This document shows, in pieces, positions 22,749 through 31,619 of a DNA stretch of 37,038 nt (position 1 is the stretch's first letter; every line of letters begins with the position of its first letter). A program made the position numbers and the translations under genes. Source of the stretch: Bacteroides sp. (GTDB lineage: Bacteria > Bacteroidota > Bacteroidia > Bacteroidales > Muribaculaceae); NCBI GenBank assembly GCA_014801225.1, contig JAAVEO010000032.1, positions 1 to 37,038 of the forward strand, written 5' to 3'. The notes under the pieces were generated by a model that did not search any database, had not been told where the DNA came from, and saw only the letters and a program-made list of their open reading frames with translations.

Positions 22749-23798
22749 TCAGAGGGGGAGGCGGTGGAGGGTGGCGAGGAGTTGATTGAGGGTGTCGGGG
22801 GTGGTGGCCCAGTCGGTAACCAAGCGGATGCGGGTGTGGGTCGGGCCGGGGGCTCCCCATGTGTCGAAGGAGACGGTGCGGGCGAGTTGGCGAGCGGCTT
22901 TGTTGGGGAGAATGAAGAATTGCTGGTTGGTATGGGAGTCGATAAAGGGGTGCAACCCGAGGAATTGCATCTCGGCTTTGAGCTTCAACGCGAGGGCTAC
23001 CGCTTCTTTACCTATTTTTTTGTAAAGACCCTCCCCTATCAATACGTCGAACTGAGCCGCTGTGAGCCATCCTTTCGCAAGCAACGCTCCATGTCTTTTT
23101 ATCAGGCTGAAGAGGCGTGTGCGCTCACGGTCGGTATATGGACCGGGGATCACTAATGCTTCGCCGAAGAGCGTGCCGCATTTGGTGCCTCCTATGTAGA
23201 AGGCATCCGCGAGAGCGGCGAGATCCTGCAGGGTGACATTGTTTTCCGGCGAACCGAGTGCGTAGATGAGGCGTGCGCCGTCAATATAGAGTTTCAATCC
23301 GAAATCGTCGCACACTTTGCGGAGTGCCTTCAATTGGGAAAGTGTGTATAGTGTGCCTAATTCTGTAGGTTGGGAGATATAGACCATTCCCGGCACAACC
23401 ATGTGAGGCCACGTAGGATCGGCGAAAAATTCGGAAAGATATTCACGGAGATCGTCTGCATCAAGGCGTCCGTCTTTTGCCCCAAGGGGAATCACTTTAT
23501 GGCCGTCGCTCTCTATCGCACCGGATTCATGCACATTGATATGACCGGAGTCTGCGGCGATTACCCCTTCTGCGGGACGAAGAAGCCAATCTATGGCTAT
23601 TGCATTGGTCTGAGTACCGCCTACGAGGAAGAATACCATTCCCTCGTGGAGGCCACACTCCTCAAGTATCTTCTTGCGGGAGGCTTTGGAGATTTCATCT
23701 TCTCCATATCCGCTGAGGCCCTGCATATTGAGACTACAGATACGATTCAATATCTCGGGCCGGGCTCCGCGCCCGTAATCCATTCCGAATTGTAACAT
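22749..23798 (-). CDS. Low-specificity threonine aldolase-type PLP enzyme
   Basis: 349 residues, the usual length for the beta-eliminating lyase/threonine aldolase family (fold type I, pyridoxal phosphate). These cytosolic enzymes split L-threonine or allo-threonine into glycine and acetaldehyde. Visible features: SGYGEDEIS (29-37), FLVGGTQTNAIAI, the HINVHESGAIE histidine region (86-96), the cofactor-binding aspartate in LYIDGARL (Asp173), and the Schiff-base lysine in YIGGTKCG (Lys206). It appears monocistronic, with a terminator 155 bases downstream. Confidence 0.85.
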   Translation of the reverse strand: MLQFGMDYGRGARPEILNRICSLNMQGLSGYGEDEISKASRKKILEECGLHEGMVFFLVGGTQTNAIAIDWLLRPAEGVIAADSGHINVHESGAIESDGHKVIPLGAKDGRLDADDLREYLSEFFADPTWPHMVVPGMVYISQPTELGTLYTLSQLKALRKVCDDFGLKLYIDGARLIYALGSPENNVTLQDLAALADAFYIGGTKCGTLFGEALVIPGPYTDRERTRLFSLIKRHGALLAKGWLTAAQFDVLIGEGLYKKIGKEAVALALKLKAEMQFLGLHPFIDSHTNQQFFILPNKAARQLARTVSFDTWGAPGPTHTRIRLVTDWATTPDTLNQLLATLHRLPL

Positions 23799-23837
23799 TC
23801 TTTAAATTCAGGTTAAATTCAGGTTTTTATAAAAAAG

Positions 23838-23875
23838 CGTACCGATTGCTTATGTATTCACAAGCAATCGGTACG
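23838..23875 (-). terminator. Intrinsic terminator of the glycosidase-like gene
   Basis: CGTACCGATTGCTT (23838-23851) pairs perfectly with 23862-23875. In the minus direction the stem is followed by a T-rich tract (CTTTTTTATAAAA), a textbook intrinsic terminator 10 bases after the stop. Confidence 0.8.
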
Positions 23876-23884
23876 ATATAAAGA

Positions 23885-26086
23885 TTACCAATTGAAAGTC
23901 ACGGCGTGGCCGTCGGGAGTATTGTCGAAAGTGATGAGATAAGTGTTGGTATTCTTATCCCATACGCCGGCGTCATATACATTCTGACCGTCTACCGTCA
24001 CTGTCTTGGGTTGCTTGGGAAGAAGCACGCGAGCGATGCCATCGGTGTCGATAGGGCTCTTTGCGATGAATGAGTAACTCTTCTTCTCGCGCTGCTCGTC
24101 GGATGCTCGGAACGATGATGCAAGCACCTGAGCCTCCTTTGGATTGGCTACATTGGCAAGGTCTACGAGAAGGGTCTGTGTTCCCAGGGGGAGAGTCACC
24201 TCATTTCTTACCGGCAGAGTCGGATCAAAGAGGTCGATATATGCTCCTGAAAGTGTAAGAGGTGCATCGGAGACACTCTCATCCATTACGGAGGCGATAG
24301 TGTAAGGACCGCGTTCAAGCACGAAATTGTTTTTGAATTCGGGTGCACCTTTTCCTGTGGCTGCATCATAAAGAGCGGAAAGAGTCTTGATGTAGGCTTC
24401 CTCTCCGTTTTCATTGAGGATATGATCCTTGGGGTCGTTACGCATAACGCAGACAGAGCCCTTTCCTACCTGATACTTCCCCTCGCCGGCATTCTGATCC
24501 ATTCCCATGAGAGAGAAAAGATGCTGAGAGGGAGCGGAGTAATGATTGTCGCCAGTCGACCACCATTCGCTAACAGTCTGGAAGGGATCCTTGTCGGAAC
24601 CCACAAACATAAGCGTGCCGCCCTTGTTCACCCAGTCAGCAAGATATTCGTGGGCCTGGGGATCAAGCGGTTTCATATTGGAGTAGGTCATCACCAATAC
24701 TTTCACGTTTTCCAGAGAGGTGGGAACACCGAGATTCTCAATATGAACCGTCTGCATGGGCACACCTCGCTTAACGAGGGGAAGGGCCATACCGTAGAAA
24801 TTGGAAAGTTGGGGATCATCATATCCGGCATGTTCGGGGAAGCACTGGAACATCAGCGAGTTGCCCATAAGCACTCCGATGCCGTGGCTGCCGTTGAGCA
24901 CATTTTCCACTTCCGGCATATTGTTGAGAGCATTGATCATCACCTGCATCTGAGTGGAATAGAATCGCGGGATGCGTGTACGCTCGTCGCTGCCTTTGCC
25001 TACACGATAGAGCCCCTCATAAACTCGCTCCGGCCAGGGCATCACTTCATAGTTGGCTACTCCGGGATAAAGGAGCTGCGCTGTAAAAGTAGCCTGATAG
25101 TTGCGTTTATAGTCGTCCCAATCTTTGGCTCGGTCCTCGATCGGGTCGGTGAGGAAAAACATTTTGCGGCCTGTAGGTGCTGTCATAGATTCCATGCTGC
25201 CGTACTCCAGGAACGCTGTTTCAAATACACGCTCCTTATATTTGCCGCCATAGAAATTCGGCTCGCGAGAGGTGCCGGTCCATACTTGTGCGATATATCC
25301 GTCAACGCAAGGGAGGGAAGCGAGACTCGCCTCGGGAGAAACTATCTGCCACTGTGAATAATTCACGAGGGAGTGAGTGGGCACATAGCATTTGATATCA
25401 CGACCAAGAGATTTGCCATACTCTTTAGCGTATGTGAATACTTCATCGAGTGCGCGCAGATAGAGATGATATTTCAGTTTGTTGGCGAGATAGGTAGCTT
25501 CCGGAGATTCATGCTGCGGTTGCCAGTCGGTGCCGTAATATTCCTTCCACTCTCGTTTGAATGCGTCACTGTAGCCTGAACGGGCCCAGAATTCCGGTTC
25601 TTCCATGAAAATGGCGTCTACACCGGCGTCAATCACTCGTTTCACATGCTTTTCCTTCATATAATCGAGGAAATTCATGGAAGGAACGATATAGGGAACA
25701 AGGTGGCCATGCCATAATGTATCGCCGCGTTGAGTGACCTGGCCTTCATCAAGATGCCATTTGCCATCCCATTTCCCGGTGAAATAATCCTGATATTCTC
25801 CCCATGCAATGCCGGTCATGAAATGTACGGTGTAACCGCGGTCTTTCCATCCTTTCACGCGGTCTTCCAAGGAATTTCCGTTAGCGGACCTCCTGTCGCT
25901 TGGATTGCCTCCCACGCCATATACCATTACAGCATCAGCGCGATTGTCAATTGTCGGGCGCCATTCACGTCCTGTCTGAAATGTGGTCTTCACATTGTCA
26001 GACTGTACCGCTCCGACTGCAGAGGCTACCAAAGTGCAGGCAACTATTGCAAAGGCCGGGAGACGATAATAGTCAGTTATTTTCAT
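23885..26086 (-). CDS. Secreted TIM-barrel glycoside-hydrolase-like protein of uncertain family
   Basis: 733 residues with a signal peptide of about 26 residues (VACTLVASAVGA). Residues about 75-400 look like a (beta/alpha)8 glycosidase: RVKGWKDRGYTVHFMTGIAWGEY, VIDAGVDAIFMEEPEFWARSGYSDAFKREWKEYYG (candidate acidic residues Glu162-Glu165), and VDGYIAQVWTGTSREPNFYGGK. Residues about 400-560 resemble the amidotransferase-like middle domain of beta-galactosidase-type enzymes (VKVLVMTYSNMKPLDPQAHEYLADWVNKGGTLMFVG). The C-terminus is beta-rich. I could not assign a GH family. Transcription ends at a strong terminator; the promoter was not identified. Confidence 0.6.
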   Translation of the reverse strand: MKITDYYRLPAFAIVACTLVASAVGAVQSDNVKTTFQTGREWRPTIDNRADAVMVYGVGGNPSDRRSANGNSLEDRVKGWKDRGYTVHFMTGIAWGEYQDYFTGKWDGKWHLDEGQVTQRGDTLWHGHLVPYIVPSMNFLDYMKEKHVKRVIDAGVDAIFMEEPEFWARSGYSDAFKREWKEYYGTDWQPQHESPEATYLANKLKYHLYLRALDEVFTYAKEYGKSLGRDIKCYVPTHSLVNYSQWQIVSPEASLASLPCVDGYIAQVWTGTSREPNFYGGKYKERVFETAFLEYGSMESMTAPTGRKMFFLTDPIEDRAKDWDDYKRNYQATFTAQLLYPGVANYEVMPWPERVYEGLYRVGKGSDERTRIPRFYSTQMQVMINALNNMPEVENVLNGSHGIGVLMGNSLMFQCFPEHAGYDDPQLSNFYGMALPLVKRGVPMQTVHIENLGVPTSLENVKVLVMTYSNMKPLDPQAHEYLADWVNKGGTLMFVGSDKDPFQTVSEWWSTGDNHYSAPSQHLFSLMGMDQNAGEGKYQVGKGSVCVMRNDPKDHILNENGEEAYIKTLSALYDAATGKGAPEFKNNFVLERGPYTIASVMDESVSDAPLTLSGAYIDLFDPTLPVRNEVTLPLGTQTLLVDLANVANPKEAQVLASSFRASDEQREKKSYSFIAKSPIDTDGIARVLLPKQPKTVTVDGQNVYDAGVWDKNTNTYLITFDNTPDGHAVTFNW

Positions 26087-26193
26087 AATGTTAAGCCATT
26101 AATCCTCTTATGGATTCACTTGGCAAAATTAATGAATTTTCAGAAATGAGACAATTGATTCCGTTCAGAATATCCCGGCAATCCGGTTTTTAC

Positions 26194-26201
26194 TAATTTT
26201 G
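26194..26201 (+). promoter_or_regulatory. Candidate -7 element before the small secreted ORF
   Basis: TAATTTTG is an exact TAnnTTTG match, 44 bases before ATG 26245 on the plus strand. No TTTG stands at the right -33 distance. Confidence 0.35.
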
Positions 26202-26244
26202 TGAAGCTAATAATTTTTTCGCTTAAACTGTAGATTCTTACATC

Positions 26245-26460
26245 ATGAAAAGGAAATTTATATTGCTCTCCTTTTTATTTTCCGGTGTCTGGTTGGGCGT
26301 AGTGGCCGAGAATACTTGCTTTTCTATTATCTTCCCTGCTTATCCCAATCTTTCAGATAGCATATTATTATATATGGTACGTACACTAAGCGGCGCGACC
26401 GGAGTCCGGTTGCGCCGCTTAGTGTATTTGATTGATTATGTCAGAGAGTATCTGGGATAG
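26245..26460 (+). CDS. Doubtful small secreted protein or gene remnant
   Basis: 71 residues. The first about 21 residues (MKRKFILLSFLFSGVWLGVVA) form a convincing signal peptide, with a -7 element upstream. However, the C-terminal third is translated through a 20-bp terminator hairpin (26382-26426), and the stop falls inside the convergent phosphatase gene. It may be the surviving 5' end of a lost secreted-protein gene rather than a working one. No family is recognised. Confidence 0.3.
   Translation: MKRKFILLSFLFSGVWLGVVAENTCFSIIFPAYPNLSDSILLYMVRTLSGATGVRLRRLVYLIDYVREYLG
26382..26426. terminator. Very strong hairpin terminator
   Basis: A 20-bp stem (26382-26401 with 26407-26426, one G-T wobble) centred on TACACTAAGCGGCGC. 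In the minus direction it lies 15 bases after the acid phosphatase stop. It could also stop plus-strand transcription from 26194. Confidence 0.75.
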
Positions 26461-27733
26461 CATCGTAAGCGCGGATAGCCTGTAGGAAACGAGCTTCGAG
26501 ATCCGCCATCTTATATAGTCCGTCGGCATTCTCCTGCAGCCCGTCGAGCTTCAGGGAGACTACCATCGGAGGATTGTCAAGATCAAGCAGACTCATATTC
26601 TTAAGCTGATCTACCGACTGATATACGAGATTCAACGCTCCATATTCCTCACCGTCAGGACCTACCCACTTCTCTACTACGAGTTTGGAACCGATGGGAG
26701 TTTTCTTCTCGATAGCATTAGGAAGATCGTATGGGAGCACACCGAGGGCGGCTGTCACTGACGCGATATTGGAATCATGACCTACGAGGAATGTGAACTT
26801 TCTATCGGGAGATTCAATCTCGTCATACATATACTGAAGCAGAGGATGAGCTACATTGACAGCTACGATTGGTGCGGTGAAGAGCACATCGCCATATACA
26901 TCCTTAATCTTCGCAATCTCCTGCCACTGCTCGCGGGTAAGAGTCTTTCCAAATGCGGCCGCCACGCTGTCAGGCTCCTCATAATATTGGAGGATAAAGG
27001 CATCGCTCGCCGAGTTGGCATCCTTAAGCGAACCGGTCATACCGGGTTCTTTATTTCTCTCAAGGATAATCTGAGTGTTATAATCATCGAATGCTTTTGT
27101 TCCGGACTTACCCGCTGGGGAATCCTTAAGATCGAGCACCTCGGCTATCAGGATATAATTGGGAGTCAATTCCTCATTGATACCGATGATACCCTTCTTG
27201 CCGCCCATAGCCGCGATCTCCTTCATTGCCTCAGCCTTAAATTCCGGACTTACCTTTGTGAGCTGCGGATTAAACACCGGATCCATCTTCGAGGGGACGA
27301 AACGATGATTCACCACAAGTCCGCCTACAGGCATGAAGCCGGAAGTGAAATAGCGTGCCGTGGCGATAGTGCGCTGCATGGAATTGGCATAAACATTCAC
27401 TTCGTCGGCAGTAGGAACATAATTCTCGGGAAAAAGACCCGCATCCACGAGCCATTTGCGGAAGAACTGTCCCATCATAGTCTCCAGGGCACCCCCTCTG
27501 AGAGTCAATTCACTGGGAGCCGAGCTCCATTGAGTCCATTCATGAGGAGTAAGATTTCCAAGGGCGCTTCCATTGCCGGAGAGCGGGGCTCGGATATTAT
27601 GACGGGAAAGGACCACAGCCTCTTTCAGCTTATACTTATCGCGGAAATCATCAGAGCGCTTGAGCTGAGCCTGCATCACTACCGGCACACCCAAGAGCAT
27701 TAGCGCCATTAGAGTCTTGAATAAATTCTTCAT
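26441..27733 (-). CDS. Histidine-type acid phosphatase, secreted
   Basis: 430 residues with a signal peptide of about 22 residues (PVVMQA|Q). The active-site motif is SRHNIRAP (Arg44-His45...Arg48), a form of RHGxRxP with Asn replacing Gly, and the proton-donor pair is GHDSN (His319-Asp320). Residues EVNVYANSMQRTIATARYF fit the second arginine region. Members are periplasmic phosphomonoesterases (glucose-1-phosphatase or phytase-like). The substrate here is not known; a phosphate-scavenging or inositol-phosphate role is possible. It has its own strong terminator at 26382-26426. Confidence 0.85.
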   Translation of the reverse strand: MKNLFKTLMALMLLGVPVVMQAQLKRSDDFRDKYKLKEAVVLSRHNIRAPLSGNGSALGNLTPHEWTQWSSAPSELTLRGGALETMMGQFFRKWLVDAGLFPENYVPTADEVNVYANSMQRTIATARYFTSGFMPVGGLVVNHRFVPSKMDPVFNPQLTKVSPEFKAEAMKEIAAMGGKKGIIGINEELTPNYILIAEVLDLKDSPAGKSGTKAFDDYNTQIILERNKEPGMTGSLKDANSASDAFILQYYEEPDSVAAAFGKTLTREQWQEIAKIKDVYGDVLFTAPIVAVNVAHPLLQYMYDEIESPDRKFTFLVGHDSNIASVTAALGVLPYDLPNAIEKKTPIGSKLVVEKWVGPDGEEYGALNLVYQSVDQLKNMSLLDLDNPPMVVSLKLDGLQENADGLYKMADLEARFLQAIRAYDAIPDTL

Positions 27734-27805
27734 AATGCATTGATTTTAGATGGTTATTATCACAGAGAAATAAAGTAACAAAGAGAGAAGAAATAATAAG
27801 AGAAA

Positions 27806-27865
27806 AAAGCGACCGACTTGCGAGAAGCATCTTCGTGATACTCTCAGAATCAAGACGGTCGCTTT
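27806..27865 (-). terminator. Terminator of the 161-residue lipoprotein gene
   Basis: AAAGCGACCG (27806-27815) pairs with CGGTCGCTTT (27856-27865), and four more pairs form inside after a T-T mismatch. In the minus direction the stem runs into a T6 tract. It lies 50 bases after the stop. Confidence 0.7.
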
Positions 27866-27914
27866 ATAAGTTTTGTCACGTTCCGGTTTGATCTCTTACC
27901 GGGGGATTGAAAAA

Positions 27915-28400
27915 TCAATTAGTAGATGGTGCGGGGGAAATTCTGCCCTTATAAGTCACGGGAGTAGAGGCACTTCCATCATATCCGGGGATATCTTCTA
28001 CAGAAGAAACCACTACGAAAGGCACTTCGAGATACGCCATTGTGATAGATTTATCCACCTGAAGTACAGTAGTGTACAACTGAAGAACATTATTGCCGAG
28101 CTTGGTAGGAACTACTGATGCTCCGAAAGGAGAAACCAGACTATATCCGATAAGACGATAATTGAGGTAATAGTCTACACCGGAGATTGCTGTGGCGGAG
28201 CCATTGACCGAAGTGGCCGTGATAGCGTCAATCGTGAAGGGTTCTCCTTCCACAGCATAATATACACCGTCAACTTTAGTGATGCCGTTACTCATGGCGA
28301 CACTCATATCGACATCCGCGAGATTATCTCCATCATTACTACAGGAAGAGAGGAGTGCGATCGGAAGAAGCGCGAGCAGGAAAAGATACAGTTTTTTCAT
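27915..28400 (-). CDS. Hypothetical lipoprotein
   Basis: 161 residues. A signal peptide ends in LLSSC (Cys20), with mature sequence SNDGDNLADVD. The rest is probably beta-sandwich (GVYYAVEGEPFTIDAITATSVNG, VDYYLNYRLIGYSLVSPFGASVVPTKLGNNVLQLYTTVLQVDKSITMAYLEVPFVVVSS), suggestive of an Ig-like surface fold. No family is recognised. It is transcribed away from uvrA across a 270-base divergent region and ends at its own terminator. Confidence 0.75.
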   Translation of the reverse strand: MKKLYLFLLALLPIALLSSCSNDGDNLADVDMSVAMSNGITKVDGVYYAVEGEPFTIDAITATSVNGSATAISGVDYYLNYRLIGYSLVSPFGASVVPTKLGNNVLQLYTTVLQVDKSITMAYLEVPFVVVSSVEDIPGYDGSASTPVTYKGRISPAPSTN

Positions 28401-28670
28401 AGCTTGTGTGTTTTAAATAGTTTAAGAATCTGTGTGTTTGTGTGTTTTTCATTGCAAGTACAGAAGATGACAGCAACATGAAAAAAGTTTAGTTACTTTC
28501 CGACTTGCTTTTGATTCATAAACACACTTACGGCCCGTTTTGTTGCAAAAAAATGAAATTTTTATTAAAATGCAATTGTTTGGCCTCTTTTTTGTTATTA
28601 TAGAGGTGTCTATCCGTATTTATGTTTTAGACCCCCTCAAAGAGTATTCTATAAGAAGAATAACAGAATT

Positions 28671-31496
28671 ATGAGCGAACAGAAGACAATCAATATAAAA
28701 GGAGCGAGGGTGAACAACCTCAAGAACGTGGACATAAAACTCCCTTTGGGACAGTTTACGGTAGTGACCGGTGTCAGCGGTTCGGGTAAATCATCGCTTG
28801 CTTTCGATACATTATACGCCGAAGGGCAGCGGCGCTACGTGGAGAGTCTGTCGGCCTATGCCCGTCAGTTTCTCGGCCGCATGCAGAAGCCGGAGTGCGA
28901 TTACATCACCGGCCTGCCCCCTGCCATCGCCATCGAACAGAAGGTGAATACCCGCAATCCACGAAGCACGGTAGGCACCTCTACCGAGATTTACGATTAT
29001 CTCCGTATGCTTTACGCCCGTGTCGGCAAGACAATTTCTCCCGTAAGCGGACAGGAAGTTAAGAAACATCATATAGAGGATATAGTGAACGACGTGTTGC
29101 GTTTTCCCACCGGGAGCCGCCTCGCCGTGCTTACAGCCATTTCAGTGCCGGCTGACCGCACTTTCCGGCAGCAACTCGACATATATATGAAAGAGGGTTA
29201 TTCGCGTGTGGAACATAACGGATCCTTTATCTATATATCCGACCTGCTTGCTGAAGAGAAAGAACTTAATCCTGAAGATTACCGCTTGCTCATCGACCGT
29301 CTCAGCGTAAGCGACGACAAGGATGAGATTTCCCGTCTTACAGACTCTGTCGAGACAGCCTATTTTGAAGGACATGGAGAATGTATTATAAAGGTATGGG
29401 GCGAGAACGGCCCCGAAGAGCTACCCTACTCGCAGAAATTCACAGCCGACGGTATTGAATTTCGCGAACCCTCCGATCTGATGTTCAACTTCAACAATCC
29501 CTATGGAGCGTGTCCCACATGCGAGGGATTCGGAAAGGTAATGGGAATAAGTGAAGATCTCGTTGTGCCTGACAAATCCCTGTCGATATATCAGGATGCA
29601 GTGCAATGCTTTCGCGGCGAAACAATGGGAGAATGGAAAAAGGAGTTGATACGTATCGCCCCGAAACACGGTTTTCCGATTCATGTCCCCTACTCTGAAT
29701 TGACCGGCGAACAGAAAGATTTCCTTTGGCACGGCGGAGGCTCATGGGAAGGAATCGACGGATTCTTCCGTTGGGTTGACTCCAATCAATATAAGATACA
29801 GTACCGCGTGCTGAAAGCACGTTATCGGGGTAAGACAATATGCCCCGACTGCCATGGAGCCCGTCTCAGAGCAGATGCGCAATATGTGAAGGTGGCCGGT
29901 AAGTCGATTTCCGAACTTGTCACAATGTCAGTGACTCAGCTTCGCGGATTCTTCGATACACTTCAACTTGACGAGACCGACACCATAATAGGCAAACGAC
30001 TCTTGGGCGAGATACGTACGCGTCTTGAATTTCTTGATGAAGTAGGACTCGGATACCTTACCCTCGACCGACTCAGCTCTACCCTCTCTGGAGGCGAAAG
30101 CCAGAGAATCAATCTTGCCACATCGTTGGGATCGTCGCTTGTCGGTTCTCTTTACATCCTTGACGAGCCCTCGATCGGACTCCATTCTCGCGATACGGGA
30201 CGCCTTATCTCAGTGCTTCGTCGCTTGCAGCAAGCCGGAAATACGGTAGTGGTAGTGGAGCATGACGAGGAGATAATGCTCGCCGCCGACCATATAGTGG
30301 ATATCGGTCCGGATGCAGGACGCCTCGGTGGAGAAGTAGTCTACGAAGGTAATCTCAGGGAGGCCCTTGAGAAAGAGCCGTCCCCCGACGAAAGAGGATA
30401 TACACTCGATTACCTGAGAGGGAAACGGGAGATTGCCGTGCCGAAGTTGCGCCGCCCGTGGAAACGCTTCATCGAAGTGGAAGGCGCGCATGCCAATAAT
30501 CTCAAGAATATCAACGTAAGATTCCCGCTGGGCGTGATGACTATGGTCACCGGAGTAAGCGGCAGCGGAAAATCCACACTCGTGCGAGATATACTTTACC
30601 GCGCCGTGAACCGCGCCATAGGGAATCCCTGTGATGCCCCGGGGGCGCATCATGGATTAAGCGGCAATACGGGAGATCTAAAGCATGTGGAATTTGTAGA
30701 CCAGAATCCTATCGGTACTTCTTCACGCTCCAACCCCGCCACATATCTGAAAGCATACGATGAGATACGTAAGCTCTTCGCCGAACAGCAGCTTGCGCAG
30801 CAGATGGGATTCACTCCCGCTTACTTCTCATTCAATACCGAAGGAGGACGATGTGAGGAATGTAAAGGAGAGGGCACCATCACCATACCGATGCAGTTTA
30901 TGGCGGATATGACGGTAGAATGCGAGGCTTGTCATGGCAAGCGCTTCAAGCAGGAGGTGCTCGATGTCATGTATCGTGGTAAGAACATATACGATTTTCT
31001 TGAGATGACCGTAGACCAGGCGATGGAATTTCTTGCCGAAGGGGAGAAAGCCTTGTCAAAGGGAAGCATGGAACAAAAGATTATAAAGCGTCTTCAGCCC
31101 CTGCATGATGTAGGACTCGGATATGTGAAGTTAGGTCAGTCGTCCTCTACCCTCTCGGGGGGTGAAAATCAGCGAGTGAAACTTGCCTACTTCATCTCTC
31201 AAGACAAGCAGGACCAGACTTTATTTATATTCGACGAGCCTACCACAGGACTTCATTTCCATGATATCTCCACGCTTCTTGAATCATTGCAGCGACTTGT
31301 GGAGAAAGGACATACCGTTCTCGTGATCGAGCATAATATGGATATGATCAAGTCGGCCGACTGGGTAATAGATATAGGTCCCGAAGGTGGCGATAAGGGA
31401 GGTGAGGTTGTCGTGGCGGGCACTCCGGAGGACGTTGCAGCATGCGCGCCCTCATATACCGGGCATTATCTCAGGGATAAACTTTCAATGAAATAA
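28671..31496 (+). CDS. uvrA: Excinuclease ABC subunit UvrA
   Basis: 941 residues, the expected length. It is the damage-sensing ATPase of nucleotide excision repair and loads UvrB (7689-9806 here). Two ABC modules: Walker A GVSGSGKSS (Lys40) with signature LSGGESQR (from residue 472), and Walker A GVSGSGKST (Lys634) with signature LSGGENQR (from residue 828). Zinc-site cysteines appear as YGACPTCEGFG, CPDCHGARL, and CEECKGEG...CEACHGKR. A weak promoter may lie at 28591-28624 (TTTG, 22 bases, TATTTATG). It is not linked to uvrB, as is common in Bacteroidetes. Confidence 0.96.
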   Translation: MSEQKTINIKGARVNNLKNVDIKLPLGQFTVVTGVSGSGKSSLAFDTLYAEGQRRYVESLSAYARQFLGRMQKPECDYITGLPPAIAIEQKVNTRNPRSTVGTSTEIYDYLRMLYARVGKTISPVSGQEVKKHHIEDIVNDVLRFPTGSRLAVLTAISVPADRTFRQQLDIYMKEGYSRVEHNGSFIYISDLLAEEKELNPEDYRLLIDRLSVSDDKDEISRLTDSVETAYFEGHGECIIKVWGENGPEELPYSQKFTADGIEFREPSDLMFNFNNPYGACPTCEGFGKVMGISEDLVVPDKSLSIYQDAVQCFRGETMGEWKKELIRIAPKHGFPIHVPYSELTGEQKDFLWHGGGSWEGIDGFFRWVDSNQYKIQYRVLKARYRGKTICPDCHGARLRADAQYVKVAGKSISELVTMSVTQLRGFFDTLQLDETDTIIGKRLLGEIRTRLEFLDEVGLGYLTLDRLSSTLSGGESQRINLATSLGSSLVGSLYILDEPSIGLHSRDTGRLISVLRRLQQAGNTVVVVEHDEEIMLAADHIVDIGPDAGRLGGEVVYEGNLREALEKEPSPDERGYTLDYLRGKREIAVPKLRRPWKRFIEVEGAHANNLKNINVRFPLGVMTMVTGVSGSGKSTLVRDILYRAVNRAIGNPCDAPGAHHGLSGNTGDLKHVEFVDQNPIGTSSRSNPATYLKAYDEIRKLFAEQQLAQQMGFTPAYFSFNTEGGRCEECKGEGTITIPMQFMADMTVECEACHGKRFKQEVLDVMYRGKNIYDFLEMTVDQAMEFLAEGEKALSKGSMEQKIIKRLQPLHDVGLGYVKLGQSSSTLSGGENQRVKLAYFISQDKQDQTLFIFDEPTTGLHFHDISTLLESLQRLVEKGHTVLVIEHNMDMIKSADWVIDIGPEGGDKGGEVVVAGTPEDVAACAPSYTGHYLRDKLSMK

Positions 31497-31521
31497 TTTC
31501 CGTAATATTTCGACAGAGGGG

Positions 31522-31552
31522 ATTGTGGTATGAAAAAAAATATTTAATTTTG
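31522..31552 (+). promoter_or_regulatory. Promoter of the DUF3332 gene
   Basis: ATTG (31522-31525), 19 bases, then TAATTTTG (31545-31552). An 11-bp inverted repeat TTGCTTTCGCT/AGCGAAAGCAA (31550-31560 with 31592-31602) overlaps the last bases of the -7 element and spans the expected transcription start. Confidence 0.6.
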
Positions 31553-31619
31553 CTTTCGCTACGCAGAGGGAGGATTAATTGCCCGAGGCGAAGCGAAAGC
31601 AATTCCCAATAATCGAGAT

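Larger units (their letters stand above)
26087..26440. other. Intergenic region between the glycosidase-like and phosphatase genes
   Basis: Apart from the doubtful 71-residue ORF, its -7 element and the hairpin at 26382-26426, nothing is recognised. The first 100 bases are A/T-rich and should contain the promoter of the minus-strand glycosidase-like gene, but no exact TAnnTTTG was found in that direction. Confidence 0.5.

Noticed and set aside
24422..25357. A 311-codon plus-strand frame
   Set aside because: Antisense to the secreted glycosidase-like gene, with no motifs; treated as a shadow. The same applies to the 308-codon frame at 26777-27703 opposite the acid phosphatase.
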